NCBI GenBank assembly: GCA_025355915.1
Contig: JANXYT010000055.1
Location: 1-11,002, forward strand
Length of the DNA: 11,002 bases
Origin: Holophagaceae bacterium
Lineage (GTDB): Bacteria > Acidobacteriota > Holophagae > Holophagales > Holophagaceae
Reading direction: 5' to 3'
The notes below the pieces were generated by a model. The model had not been told where the DNA came from, did not search any database, and worked only from the letters and a program-made list of their open reading frames with translations. Shown piece by piece: positions 1 through 7,771 of this stretch. Both the position numbers and the translations under genes were made by a program. The first letter of the stretch is position 1. Every line of letters begins with the position of its first letter.

Positions 1-1829
1 TCGCCCCAGGCCCGCAGACGCTGAAGGGCCGGGTGATCGTCCCGCACCTCCCGGATCCCTTCCAACTCCGGCAGCGACAGGCCGAAGAAGGGCGAGAGCA
101 GGGCCCGGGCGAGGCAACCGCGGTCGCGGGGATTTTCGACGGCCTGAAGCAGGTGCAGCCAGGCGCGGGCCTCGGGGCAGCGGAACAGGCCCTTTTGTTT
201 GAAGAACGCGAAGGGCAGGCCCACGGCCCCCAGAGCCTCCGCCATGAGCCGGCCCTCGGAGGCCTTCCCCACCAGCACGAACACATCCTTCGGCGACAGG
301 GGTTGTCGCGTCCCTGCCTTCCCGAACCGTGCGCCGGCAGCCAACAGGTCTTTGAGGTCCCGAGCCAACCCCAGCGCCACCCGGCGCCACAGCCGAGCTC
401 CGCCCTCCAACTCCTCCACGCGCAGCACCCGCAGGGGCGACAGCGAATGCCCGGCGGCATCCTCCAAACCCAGCTCCGGCCGGCCACAGGCGACGGGCAC
501 GAAGGCCACTTCGCCCGTGAAAAAGTGGGGATCCGAGAACAGCGCCGCGCAGGCCTGGAGCAGGGGTCCGGTCGAGCGGAAGTTCTCCGCGAGGTCCACC
601 TTCCGCGGCCCCGCCAGGAGCTCCCGCGCCGCCAGGTAGGTGGGCAGGTCGCCGCCGCGGAAGCCGTAGATGGCCTGTTTGGGATCACCCACCAGCACCA
701 GCTCGTGACCGTCGTGATGGAAGAGGATCCGGAAGATCTCCCACTGGGCGGCGTCCGTATCCTGGCATTCGTCGATGAAGGCCAGCCGGAATCGCTCGCG
801 CAACCGCGCCGTTAGCCCCGGGCCGCCGGGGCCTTCCAGGGCCTCCCGCACGCGGAGGATCATGTCGTCGAAATCGTAGAGGCCTTCAGCCGCCTTGATG
901 GCCGCCAGGCGGCGCTGGACGGCCGGAAGGAGCGCCTGGACGAGCACGCCTTCCGGGGTGGGCGGCTCGAAGGCCAGGCACCAGTCGGCGAACAACCGGG
1001 CATCCCCCTGAAGCCCCGCCTTGGTGGAGGCCTTCTTCAGCGACTCGAAGCCCAGGGTCTTCAAACCCGAGGCGAAGGCGTAGGCGCTCCGGGGAAGCAG
1101 CTCCAGGAATGGCCCCAGCCGCCCCGTCGCGGCCTTGAGGGTGCTGGCATGCACCTTCGCCGCGGCCCACCCCGCCGCGATGGCCTGCGGATCGAGCCCT
1201 GCGGGGAAGGCCTGGCGGTGGGCCTCGGCGGCGCCCACATCCGGCAGCAGACGCGCCCGTTCGCGGTGCGCCTGCCACAAAAGCTCCTCGAGGCCTTCCA
1301 CCGTCTGGCCATCGGCCAAGGCCTCGCCGAGCAGCTCACGCAGCACCGAATCGCCGCTGGAGACCGTCCGCAGCAGGTCCCGCCAGGCCCGTTCGAACAG
1401 CTGGCGGGCATCGGCCTGGGTCTCGTCGAAGAGGCTCCGGCGTTCCAGGGCGCTCTCCTGCAGCACGCGCTGGCAGAAGCTGTGGATGGTGGAAATAGTC
1501 GCCCGCTCCAGGGCGCTGCGGGCCTGCCGCAGCCGCGTGCGGGCCGCATCGTCCAGGGTCCAGCAGGGGCCGTCCGGGACCTTCGCCGCCACCGGTTCGA
1601 GCATCCGTTCCAGCAGCGCGCGGATGCGGGTGCGCAGTTCGAGCGCGGCCTTCTCGGTGAACGTCACCACGAGGATCTGCTCCAGCGAAATGCCCTCCAG
1701 CACGCGATCCAGGACCAGGTGCTCCAGCGTGTAGGTCTTGCCAGTGCCCGCGCTGGCCTCCAGCACGGCGAAGGGCCGGGGGATGCGATCCAGCACGGCG
1801 GGGCGGGGAACGCGGAGCTCGCCGCTCAC
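1..1829 (-). CDS. recB: RecB, exonuclease V beta subunit (partial: C-terminal part beyond left edge)
   Basis: This is the 3'-to-5' helicase and nuclease subunit of the RecBCD complex, which processes double-strand breaks in the cytoplasm. About 609 codons are visible from a GTG start at 1829 and the frame is open to the edge. UvrD/Rep-type helicase motifs are clear: Walker A ASAGTGKT at residues 25-32, the following VVTFTEKAA segment, STIHSFCQRVL, YDFDDMI, motif II FIDECQDTD around D353-E354, motif III LVGDPKQAIYGFRGGD near residues 379-394, and ENFRST near 414. The later helicase motifs and the C-terminal nuclease domain lie outside the window. The start is fixed by the GTGA overlap with the recC stop codon, which suggests translational coupling. 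Motif II has Cys where Phe is common (DECQDT against DEFQDT), a mild variation. Family members are usually 1,100-1,200 residues, so about half is seen. A recD gene may follow to the left. Confidence 0.93.
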   Translation of the reverse strand, partial: MSGELRVPRPAVLDRIPRPFAVLEASAGTGKTYTLEHLVLDRVLEGISLEQILVVTFTEKAALELRTRIRALLERMLEPVAAKVPDGPCWTLDDAARTRLRQARSALERATISTIHSFCQRVLQESALERRSLFDETQADARQLFERAWRDLLRTVSSGDSVLRELLGEALADGQTVEGLEELLWQAHRERARLLPDVGAAEAHRQAFPAGLDPQAIAAGWAAAKVHASTLKAATGRLGPFLELLPRSAYAFASGLKTLGFESLKKASTKAGLQGDARLFADWCLAFEPPTPEGVLVQALLPAVQRRLAAIKAAEGLYDFDDMILRVREALEGPGGPGLTARLRERFRLAFIDECQDTDAAQWEIFRILFHHDGHELVLVGDPKQAIYGFRGGDLPTYLAARELLAGPRKVDLAENFRSTGPLLQACAALFSDPHFFTGEVAFVPVACGRPELGLEDAAGHSLSPLRVLRVEELEGGARLWRRVALGLARDLKDLLAAGARFGKAGTRQPLSPKDVFVLVGKASEGRLMAEALGAVGLPFAFFKQKGLFRCPEARAWLHLLQAVENPRDRGCLARALLSPFFGLSLPELEGIREVRDDHPALQRLRAWG

Positions 1830-4800
1830 GGGTGCCCCCCTTCGCGTCGGCAGGCGCGGACGAAATCGCCCAGGCGCCGCTCGCCACGCGCGGCCCAATC
1901 CGGTGCCACGGGCTGTTCCGCCGCGTCGGGGATCGGCCCCCACAGGCTGGAGAAGGATGGTTTGGTCTGATCCAGCTGCTTCTCGATCCAGGCTTCCAGA
2001 TCCTCGGTGCCCGCGGCCAGGGCCTCGACGGGCAGCGGCCCCGGTTCACCGTGGAGGAGGTCTTCGCACCAGCCGCGCAGGCGGGCTTCGGCCTCCGCCT
2101 GAGTCCAGGCGGGAAGACTGACCTCCCATCGAACGGCTTCGCCCTTGCGGACACTCAGCACCACCACCCGGCCTGGACTCGGCAGGTCACGGGCCCGCAG
2201 CGCCGCGTGGGCCACCCAGGCCTTCAACAGGTCGCGGACATCGCCCGCTTCCGGGGCCTGGCCAGCGGCCGTGGCCTTGCGTTCGGACAGGAGGATGAAG
2301 CCCTCCGCAGCTACCGGGGGGGTGAGCCCTTCCAGCTCCACCGGTACCGCTTCGCCGCGGAGATCCAGCGGCAACCGGAGGGCCACGTAATCGTCCGCGG
2401 GAAGATTCCACCCACTCGCGTCGGCGGCGCCGAAGCGCACCACCCTGGGCGTTCTGCCCTGCCAAAGCGACCGCCAACCTTCGACGACGGCCTTGGCCCG
2501 GGCGAGTTCGGCCTCGGCGAAGATCCCCACAGGCGCCTTGGCCTGGGCCAGCAGGGTCCGCCAACCCTGGCGCAGCGCGGCTTCGACCGATGGGCCCGCA
2601 AGGCTGGCGAAGAAGGCCCGCTGCATCCAGACGCGGCGATCGAGGAAGGGTGTCTCGAAGGCCTCTTCTTCCCGCTCCGCTTCGTCGCCGTCCTCCTCAC
2701 CGCGCAGGCCCAGGCGCGCCGCCGCCGAGCCCTGCAGGGGGCAGGACAGCCACTTGCGCAGCTGGCCGAAGCTGAGCCGAAGGCGTCCATTCGATGTGGC
2801 GGATTCCGCGGCCAGGGGCGGAACCTGGTGCAGCCGGACCTCCAGGGCCCGCCGCACGGGCTCCGCGAGTTCCAGGCCAGTCAGAGTCCATCCCGGATGG
2901 TCCGGCCCAACGGCCCGGCGCAGGCTCGGGCCCAATTCAACAGACCGGGCTTCGCGCAGCGCGGCGGGGCTGAATTCCGGGAGCGCCCCGGCCTGGAAGA
3001 CCGCCGCATCAAAGCGGTTGATAGAGGGCTCGTGGACGAGCGTCTGCCAGCCTTCCGAGCCCGCGAGGGCCGACACCCATTCGCGGAGGTCGTCCAGCAG
3101 CGGCGACGGCTCCAGGGGTGTGCCATCACCCGCGTCGCGGCGGACATAGGAGAGCTGCAGGTGCCGCCGGGCGCAGAGCAGGCTTTCCAGGAAGAGGTAG
3201 CGGTCCTGTTCGGGGCGGGAGACATCCCCCGGCTTGCGGCCGGGAAGGCGCAGATCCAGCGGGTTGCGCACATCCTGGCCCGGGAACACGCCTTCGCCCA
3301 GGCCCATGAGGAAGATGGCCTGGAAGGGCAGCGCCCGCATGGGGGCGTAGCTGGCCACCAGGACGCCCTGGCCCAGCGCGGCGGTTTCGGTGCGCAGGCC
3401 GGAGAGCAGCTCCAGCACCAGATCCAGAACGCCCACATAGGCCAGGCGCGGCGCCGGAAGACCCTCGGCTTCGAGGCCTCCGAGCCCTTCGATGGTGTGC
3501 TGGAGGCGCGCCAGGGGCCCCGCATCGGCATCGCCATCGCCCAGGTAGCCGCCCAGGTACCGCGCCAGGTCCAGGGCCCATTCCGCGGGCGTCCGCCGCT
3601 GGTCCCTCAGGCGCCGGGCATCCGCAAGCAGCCCGCGCACCAGGGCCAGAAAGCCCGCGCCCTGGTCGGGCGGCAGCACGGGATCGGAGATGCCTTCCAG
3701 ATCCAGTTCGCCGGGCGGCAGCACCGCGCCCAGGGCCAAGCGGCGGGCGCCCATATCCCAGGTCCAGAGGCCGCTTGTGTCCTCCGCATCCTGCGCCAGG
3801 CCCCGCACCACGCCCAGGTCTTCGCACAGCGCCGCCCAGTCGCCTTCCAGTTCCGGGAACCGCGCCGTCACGGCGGGATGATCCACCACGGCGAGCACCT
3901 CGGCCCGGGTGAAGGCGGACAGCGGCAGCCGCAGCAGGCGCTCCGCGCCGTCCAGCAGCTCCGCCAGGCGGCGGCTGCCTTCGTCCCCGGCGATCCAGGG
4001 GATGCGGTGGCAGGCCTCGAAGGCCGCCCGCAGGTGATCCAGGTACAGGTCCTTCTGGGACGGCGGCACGACGACCGCGATATCGGAGAACCGCAGGCTG
4101 ACCTCCGAGCTGCGCAGGCTGGCGGCCTGCACGCGCTCCCAGATGGCCGAGGCCACGGCTTCCGCCTCGCGCCGCGGGCTGGCGCAGGCCACCACCCGCA
4201 GGCTGCCGTCCACCGGCTGGGGCGGCTCCGCGGGCACCGTGGGCGCCCGGTGCAGCAGGTCCGACTGGAGCCGCGCCAGCAACGTGTCCTCGCCCGGATC
4301 CTGGAAGTGATCCTCGAAATCGCAATCCACGAGATCGTTCAGCAGGTGGATGTTCTCGCGGCCGGGCCGGCCCCAGCGCTGCAGCCCGAGGTGCTCGTCC
4401 AGCAGGAGGCTGTAGGGATCCTCGCTTTCCGGCGCGGGCTCCCGGGGACCGCGCACATCCTCCCAGAACTCCCCGCAGGGATTCAGCACGTAGAGGTCCA
4501 CGGGCCGCAGCGCGCCCAGACGGCGGAAGCCCTCGTGGTAGGCCCGCGCCATCTGGGATAGGCCGAAGGCGAAAATCCGGTCGGGGAAGCGCCCCTGCCC
4601 CATGAGGCCAGATTCGAAGTATTCCGGCAGGCTGATCCACCGGTGCGCGGCGCCCTTCAGACGGCCGCGCAAGGCCTGCCACAGCCGCCGCTGGGGGCCT
4701 TCCCGGGGATCCTCGGTGGCCGGCCGACCGGCTTCCCAGCGGGACCGCCAGTCCGGTCGCGACAGCAGGTACTCCTCGAACAGCCGCGCCAGGCGCCCGC

Positions 4801-5173
4801 TGAGTTGCGCAGCCTTGCGGCCACCCTCATCGTCCGCGAGGTAGCCAGCGAAGCCCGTCTCCGCGAGCAGGTTGGGATCTTCGAACAGGGCCAGCAGCTG
4901 GCCCTGGATGGCGGGCCGATCCAGCAGGCGCAGGGGCGGATCCGAGGCTGGCAGGGACTCGCGCCAGAGCCGGTCCAAAAAGCGGAACCGCAGGTTGGCC
5001 GCGATGCCCAGCGCATCCGCCAGCCCCTGCTGGAGCCACACCTGCACATTGCGATTGGGCACCACGATGGACACCGGCTCCCAGGGCCCCCGCGCTGCCC
5101 GGTGCGCCGCCACATCCGCCGCCAGACGCTTCAGCAGCGCCTCCGTGCGGTTGGAGTAGTGGAGCGTGGTCAT
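1826..5173 (-). CDS. recC: RecC, exonuclease V gamma subunit
   Basis: This subunit of the RecBCD helicase-nuclease holds the complex together and, in E. coli, recognises Chi in single-stranded DNA. The product is 1,115 residues, close to E. coli RecC (about 1,120). The N-terminus has the family signature: HYSNRTEALL, then IVVPNRNVQVWLQQGLAD at residues 36-53, GIAANLRFRFLDRLW at 56-70. A segment near 322-345 (CASPRREAEAVASAIW) matches the RecC region after the first domain. MRALPFQAIFLMGLGEGVFPGQ near residue 611 is the inactive-helicase motif typical of RecC. The C-terminal nuclease-like fold begins near residue 796 (LRLSFGQLRKWLSCPLQ). No Walker A is seen, as expected for the inactivated helicase fold. 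The ATG at 5173 is the first in frame and lies just before the RecC signature; no good Shine-Dalgarno precedes it. It is directly followed by recB in an overlapping pair and is divergent from the WYL regulator, with 470 bp between them. Confidence 0.93.
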   Translation of the reverse strand: MTTLHYSNRTEALLKRLAADVAAHRAARGPWEPVSIVVPNRNVQVWLQQGLADALGIAANLRFRFLDRLWRESLPASDPPLRLLDRPAIQGQLLALFEDPNLLAETGFAGYLADDEGGRKAAQLSGRLARLFEEYLLSRPDWRSRWEAGRPATEDPREGPQRRLWQALRGRLKGAAHRWISLPEYFESGLMGQGRFPDRIFAFGLSQMARAYHEGFRRLGALRPVDLYVLNPCGEFWEDVRGPREPAPESEDPYSLLLDEHLGLQRWGRPGRENIHLLNDLVDCDFEDHFQDPGEDTLLARLQSDLLHRAPTVPAEPPQPVDGSLRVVACASPRREAEAVASAIWERVQAASLRSSEVSLRFSDIAVVVPPSQKDLYLDHLRAAFEACHRIPWIAGDEGSRRLAELLDGAERLLRLPLSAFTRAEVLAVVDHPAVTARFPELEGDWAALCEDLGVVRGLAQDAEDTSGLWTWDMGARRLALGAVLPPGELDLEGISDPVLPPDQGAGFLALVRGLLADARRLRDQRRTPAEWALDLARYLGGYLGDGDADAGPLARLQHTIEGLGGLEAEGLPAPRLAYVGVLDLVLELLSGLRTETAALGQGVLVASYAPMRALPFQAIFLMGLGEGVFPGQDVRNPLDLRLPGRKPGDVSRPEQDRYLFLESLLCARRHLQLSYVRRDAGDGTPLEPSPLLDDLREWVSALAGSEGWQTLVHEPSINRFDAAVFQAGALPEFSPAALREARSVELGPSLRRAVGPDHPGWTLTGLELAEPVRRALEVRLHQVPPLAAESATSNGRLRLSFGQLRKWLSCPLQGSAAARLGLRGEEDGDEAEREEEAFETPFLDRRVWMQRAFFASLAGPSVEAALRQGWRTLLAQAKAPVGIFAEAELARAKAVVEGWRSLWQGRTPRVVRFGAADASGWNLPADDYVALRLPLDLRGEAVPVELEGLTPPVAAEGFILLSERKATAAGQAPEAGDVRDLLKAWVAHAALRARDLPSPGRVVVLSVRKGEAVRWEVSLPAWTQAEAEARLRGWCEDLLHGEPGPLPVEALAAGTEDLEAWIEKQLDQTKPSFSSLWGPIPDAAEQPVAPDWAARGERRLGDFVRACRREGGHP

Positions 5174-5207
5174 GGATTACCAGACTAGCGAAGGATTGAA
5201 GGCGTTT

Positions 5208-5388
5208 AACCGCAGATGACGCAGATGGCGCAGAAAAGGGCATGGGTCCACAGATTGCACAGATTCGCACCGATTCAAAACCGCGAATCGATCGCCCGGG
5301 CCGGGGTGTCGCCGCGCGAGGATGGGCTCCAGTGGGGCCCATGCCGTTGGGTCGGCACCCATCCGCGACATCTGCGTCATCTGCGGTT
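5208..5388. repeat. Element bounded by a perfect 20-bp inverted repeat, built of 9-nt-period units
   Basis: The left arm at 5208-5227 is exactly the reverse complement of the right arm at 5369-5388, both based on repeated CGCAGATGA/CGCAGATGG units of nine bases. Inside, at 5248-5276, lies a related 9-nt-period block (CACAGATTG, CACAGATTC, then a diverged GCACCGATTC). The element is about 181 bp. I see no target-site duplication next to the arms (gcgttt on the left, ccaatt on the right) and no transposase. It could be a MITE-like element or simply two insertions of the same short dispersed repeat in opposite orientation. What the sequence shows is the arms and the period; origin and function are unknown. 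Confidence 0.75.
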
Positions 5389-5517
5389 CCAATTTTTGAT
5401 CTTGAAAAGCTTCAGTGCTGGCCAGGGCGCATTCGTGAATTCCGTGCAACCAGATAGGCTTCTCCTTCCTTTTCCCGAGTCTTCCCGCTTCTTTCTGTGC
5501 CTTCCGTGACCAGCGCT

Positions 5518-5547
5518 TTCCTTGGCGTCTTCGCGTCTTGGCGGTGA
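5518..5547 (+). repeat. 8-nt-period dispersed repeat, copy 1 (TCTTGGCG type)
   Basis: Three imperfect units in a row (CTTGGCG, TCTTCGCG, TCTTGGCG) end in GTGA. The final 15 bases are identical to the end of the copy at 7461-7490, and the rest matches it after a one-base gap. An inverted copy is at 7406-7434. The nearby blocks at 5431-5450 and 5491-5510 (ATTCGTGAATTCCGTG and TTCTGTGCCTTCCGTG) look like looser members of the same style of repeat. Copies 1 and 3 are direct repeats that flank the WYL gene and the membrane-protein gene. Confidence 0.75.
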
Positions 5548-5632
5548 TTCCTTCTCTCCAGATCCTAACGAAACCCGATCATTTCCCATTATCGCCCTTG
5601 CCATTAGACAGTCCCTGACCAATCCTGGACCC

Positions 5633-5638
5633 AGGAGG
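5633..5638 (+). promoter_or_regulatory. Ribosome binding site of the WYL regulator
   Basis: A full AGGAGG lies five bases before the ATG at 5644. This fixes the start of the WYL-domain gene. Confidence 0.85.
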
Positions 5639-5643
5639 CCCCC

Positions 5644-6702
5644 ATGGCCCGTGCCGCATCCCGCAAGGTACTCGAATCCCCCCGCCCGGACGGCGGCCAC
5701 CTGGTGAAGCCCGAGCGGCTGCAGGTGGTGCTGGAGGCCATCCGCAACGCCGGGGACCGCGGCATCACCAAGGATGGCCTCGCCCGCCGCTTGGGCGGCG
5801 TGGCCATGCGCACGGTGGACCGCGCCGTGCAGCTGCTGGAGGAACAGGGTGCCCGCTTCGGCAAGGCCCGCGAAGGCCGGCCCGCCCTCATCCACTTCAC
5901 CCTGGAGAAGGCGCCGGACTGGGACAGCAAGATCACCCCCCACGCCCGCATGGCGCTGGAAGTGGCCCTCATGGCCCTGGAGGGCACGGCCACCGAACTC
6001 TGGTTCGATCAGCTGGAGGGCCTGCGCACCCTGGCGGACAGCCACCTCAGCACCCGCGACCGGGACCTGTTCCGCGCCCTGCAGGAGCATGTCTGCGTCC
6101 GCGGTGGGGCCGACGATCAGCAGGCCCTCGACACGAAGATGCTCACCCAGGTGTTGCTGGCCCTGGGCCACCCCGACGGCCCGCGCGAGTTGGAATTGAC
6201 CTACAAGGCCGCCTCCACGGGCCGCACCAGCGCCCGCACCGTGGTGCCTTTCACGCTGACCCATGATGTGTTCTCCGGCGGCGCCTTCCTGCTGGCCTGG
6301 GATTCCGCCAAGCAGGAACCCCGGCACTTCCGCCTGGCCCGCATCGAGGAAGCCAAGGCCCTGACCCGGCGCGGCCTCATCCCCGACAAGCGCCCCCTGG
6401 AGCAGGCCCGGGAGCTGCAGATCGGCGGCTGGTTCAGCCTCGCGTCGCCGATGAAGATCCAGGTACGCGTCAGCGGCACCAACTGGCCCCAGGCCCTGCT
6501 GGACGCCCCCCCCGCCCTGCCCGGCGTGGCGGTCCGCAAGGAAAAGGGCGGCACCGTCCTCCTGACCTTCCAGGCCACCGAGCTGTCCGGCCCCACCCGG
6601 TTCATCTTGCAGTTTGGAGCGGACGCCGAGGTCCTGGAGCCGAAAGCCCTGCGGGCGCATCTCTCGACCACCTTGAAAGCCATGGTTGGCTTGTACCGTT
6701 AG
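5644..6702 (+). CDS. WYL-domain transcriptional regulator (HTH-WYL-WCX)
   Basis: A 352-residue DNA-binding regulator of the WYL family. Residues about 24-85 form an N-terminal winged helix-turn-helix (ITKDGLARRLGG, then MRTVDRAVQLLEEQGA as the likely recognition part). A helical linker follows. The WYL domain covers about 180-240 (RELELTYKAA, VVPFTLTHDVF, GAFLLAWD, HFRLARIEEA). The C-terminal WCX domain runs from about 268 to 350, with the typical ending FGADAEVLEPKALRAHL. WYL domains are known or thought to sense ligands such as nucleic acids, and PafBC members activate DNA-damage genes. The name-giving Trp-Tyr-Leu is here Ala-Phe-Leu (214-216), so ligand contacts may differ, but the Arg-rich FRLARI strand is kept. 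It is divergent from recCB, so it may control that operon, itself, or both; this is inference. Its stop codon overlaps that of the convergent membrane-protein gene. Confidence 0.88.
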   Translation: MARAASRKVLESPRPDGGHLVKPERLQVVLEAIRNAGDRGITKDGLARRLGGVAMRTVDRAVQLLEEQGARFGKAREGRPALIHFTLEKAPDWDSKITPHARMALEVALMALEGTATELWFDQLEGLRTLADSHLSTRDRDLFRALQEHVCVRGGADDQQALDTKMLTQVLLALGHPDGPRELELTYKAASTGRTSARTVVPFTLTHDVFSGGAFLLAWDSAKQEPRHFRLARIEEAKALTRRGLIPDKRPLEQARELQIGGWFSLASPMKIQVRVSGTNWPQALLDAPPALPGVAVRKEKGGTVLLTFQATELSGPTRFILQFGADAEVLEPKALRAHLSTTLKAMVGLYR

Positions 6703-7289
6703 GCCCCCGACCCCTTCCGCGTATTGCTTTCGATGGCGCAGATCACGCCGAGCAGTTCGGAGGCCAGGTAGCCGGCCAGCAGGCCGAGGGCGGCGCAGCC
6801 CAGGCCGGTGAGCAGCAGGATGAGCCCCGTGTGGAAGGGATCGCCGCTGAACCCGGGGAGGAGCTGGCGCAGCTCGGGGGTGTCCAGGCGGGCCTCGCCG
6901 GCGCTGATCCAGATCATGAGGGCGCCCCCGGTGCCCAACACCGCCATGAGGCTGGCGTAGATCTCACCGCACAGGCGCAGCAGCAGCCGGGCCAGGGGGA
7001 TGATGACCTCGCCCGCGGTCTGCGGCATGGCCGCCACATCCTGGGCCCGCAGCCAGCTCAGGTGGGCCACCAGGTAGGTGGCCAGGAGGAGGGCCGCCTG
7101 GAAGACGATCTGGCCAAACACCGCCTGACTGCTGGGATTTCCGGCCCGCCACATCTCGATGGAGATCCAGAGGCCCAGCACCACGGCGGCGGCGGCTCCG
7201 AACCGCAGCAGCCAGCTGAAGATCTGCTTGAAGAGATGTCCTTCCGAGATCAGGCGGAGCAGGGTCGGGGCGGCGAGGAACGTCGGCAT
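6699..7289 (-). CDS. Hypothetical four-helix integral membrane protein
   Basis: I do not recognise this 196-residue protein. Four hydrophobic segments are visible: residues about 28-46, 57-80, 108-130 and 154-185. Short polar loops lie between them (EMWRAGNPSSQ, RAQDVAAMPQTAG, GEARLDTPELRQ), and the tail is basic (NTRKGSGA). There is no clear signal peptide or catalytic motif. The ATG at 7289 is chosen because GGAGG lies five bases upstream. A longer reading of the same frame, starting at 7448, would add 53 residues, but that stretch runs through the inverted-repeat DNA and is unlikely to be coding. The gene is convergent with the WYL regulator and its TAA shares bases with the regulator's TAG (TTAG at 6699-6702), so there is no room for an intergenic terminator. 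Function is unknown. Confidence 0.75.
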   Translation of the reverse strand: MPTFLAAPTLLRLISEGHLFKQIFSWLLRFGAAAAVVLGLWISIEMWRAGNPSSQAVFGQIVFQAALLLATYLVAHLSWLRAQDVAAMPQTAGEVIIPLARLLLRLCGEIYASLMAVLGTGGALMIWISAGEARLDTPELRQLLPGFSGDPFHTGLILLLTGLGCAALGLLAGYLASELLGVICAIESNTRKGSGA

Positions 7290-7405
7290 GAAAGCCTCCG
7301 GGAGGACTGGGGATGAGACCTCCAGCCTCGGAAGGCCGCCGCCATCCGTCAAGCAGTTCCCACAAAAGGGGAGGGCTGATACCAGTTTGCATTCAAAGAA
7401 TAAGA

Positions 7406-7490
7406 TCACCGCCAAGTCGCCAAGATGCCAAGAACTGCGAAAGCACATAGTCTGTTGCCTTTCTTGGCGCCCTTGGCGTCTTGGCGGTGA
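7406..7490. repeat. Inverted pair of 8-nt-period repeats (long hairpin potential)
   Basis: The left arm at 7406-7434 starts TCACCGCCAAG and continues with CGCCAAG and CCAAGAA units. It is nearly the reverse complement of the right arm at 7461-7490 (TTCTTGGCG to TTGGCGGTGA), with about 26 bases between them. Only a few mismatches and a one-base gap break the match, so a stem of more than 25 pairs is possible as RNA or as a cruciform. The right arm matches copy 1 at 5518-5547. It lies between two divergently transcribed units, so it is probably not a simple terminator for either, although it could block transcription from one side to the other. Confidence 0.8.
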
Positions 7491-7687
7491 AAGGTCCTTT
7501 CATGTTGAACGCTTCTTGGTATGAGGGGCGCGCAACCGCCTGGAGTGCTATGCATTCATAAATGGACTCGCCTCTGGACCTGGCGCTGGCGCTCGCGGAT
7601 GGGCTGCCGTTTCGACGCGGCCAGGTCCGTCCGCGCCTTCATCGGCCTTATCGGGAAATCGGGTTCCCCGTGCGTGGGAGGCTTTCA

Positions 7688-7721
7688 ATTTGATGGAATG
7701 TGTATTTCGATTTGATGGAAT
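7688..7721 (+). repeat. 12-bp direct repeat with 22-bp spacing (operator candidate)
   Basis: ATTTGATGGAAT occurs at 7688-7699 and again, identical, at 7710-7721. The starts are 22 bp apart, about two helical turns, which would put two bound proteins on the same DNA face. It sits at the edge of the AT-rich island upstream of the KaiC-like operon. The binding factor is unknown. Confidence 0.5.
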
Positions 7722-7759
7722 ATCTCACAGCGCAAATTGATAAATTTAATACAAATAAT

Positions 7760-7771
7760 TGAATATATTCA
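7760..7771. promoter_or_regulatory. Perfect 12-bp palindrome in the AT-rich island
   Basis: TGAATATATTCA is its own reverse complement. It may be a dimeric operator or overlap a promoter. In AT-rich DNA a 12-bp palindrome can also be chance. Confidence 0.3.

Larger units (their letters stand above)
5174..5643. other. Divergent intergenic region, recC / WYL regulator
   Basis: This 470-bp stretch separates two divergent starts and should contain both promoters. I see no convincing protein gene in it. Short ORFs on either strand translate the periodic repeats into strings such as LRHLRHLR and QMTQM, which look like repeat translation rather than protein. It contains several short-period repeats: CGCAGATG-type units at 5208-5236 and, inverted, at 5361-5388; CACAGATT-type units at 5248-5276; TTCCGTG-type units at 5431-5450 and 5491-5510; and a TCTTGGCG-type unit at 5518-5547. 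No strong sigma70 promoter stands out for either gene. A TTGCCA at 5599-5604 lacks a good -10 partner. Confidence 0.7.

Noticed and set aside
1832..4561. Very long plus-strand ORF (909 codons) opposite recC
   Set aside because: It is antisense to a clear RecC. Its product is rich in Gln, Gly, Arg and Ala without domains, as expected from a GC-rich shadow frame.
5177..5449. Minus-strand 90-codon ORF in the recC/WYL intergenic region
   Set aside because: Its protein is largely a translation of the short-period repeats (LRHLRHLR, QMTQM).
5377..6660. Minus-strand ORF (427 codons) opposite the WYL gene
   Set aside because: It covers the WYL regulator in antisense and ends in repeat-rich intergenic DNA; no domain is visible.
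7290..7448. Extension of the membrane protein to a start at 7448
   Set aside because: It would translate through the inverted repeat, while a GGAGG sits at the right distance from the ATG at 7289.
7562..7693. 43-codon ORF in the GC-rich part of the intergenic region
   Set aside because: Codon use is plausible, but there is no ribosome binding site, no recognised product, and it ends in the direct repeat.
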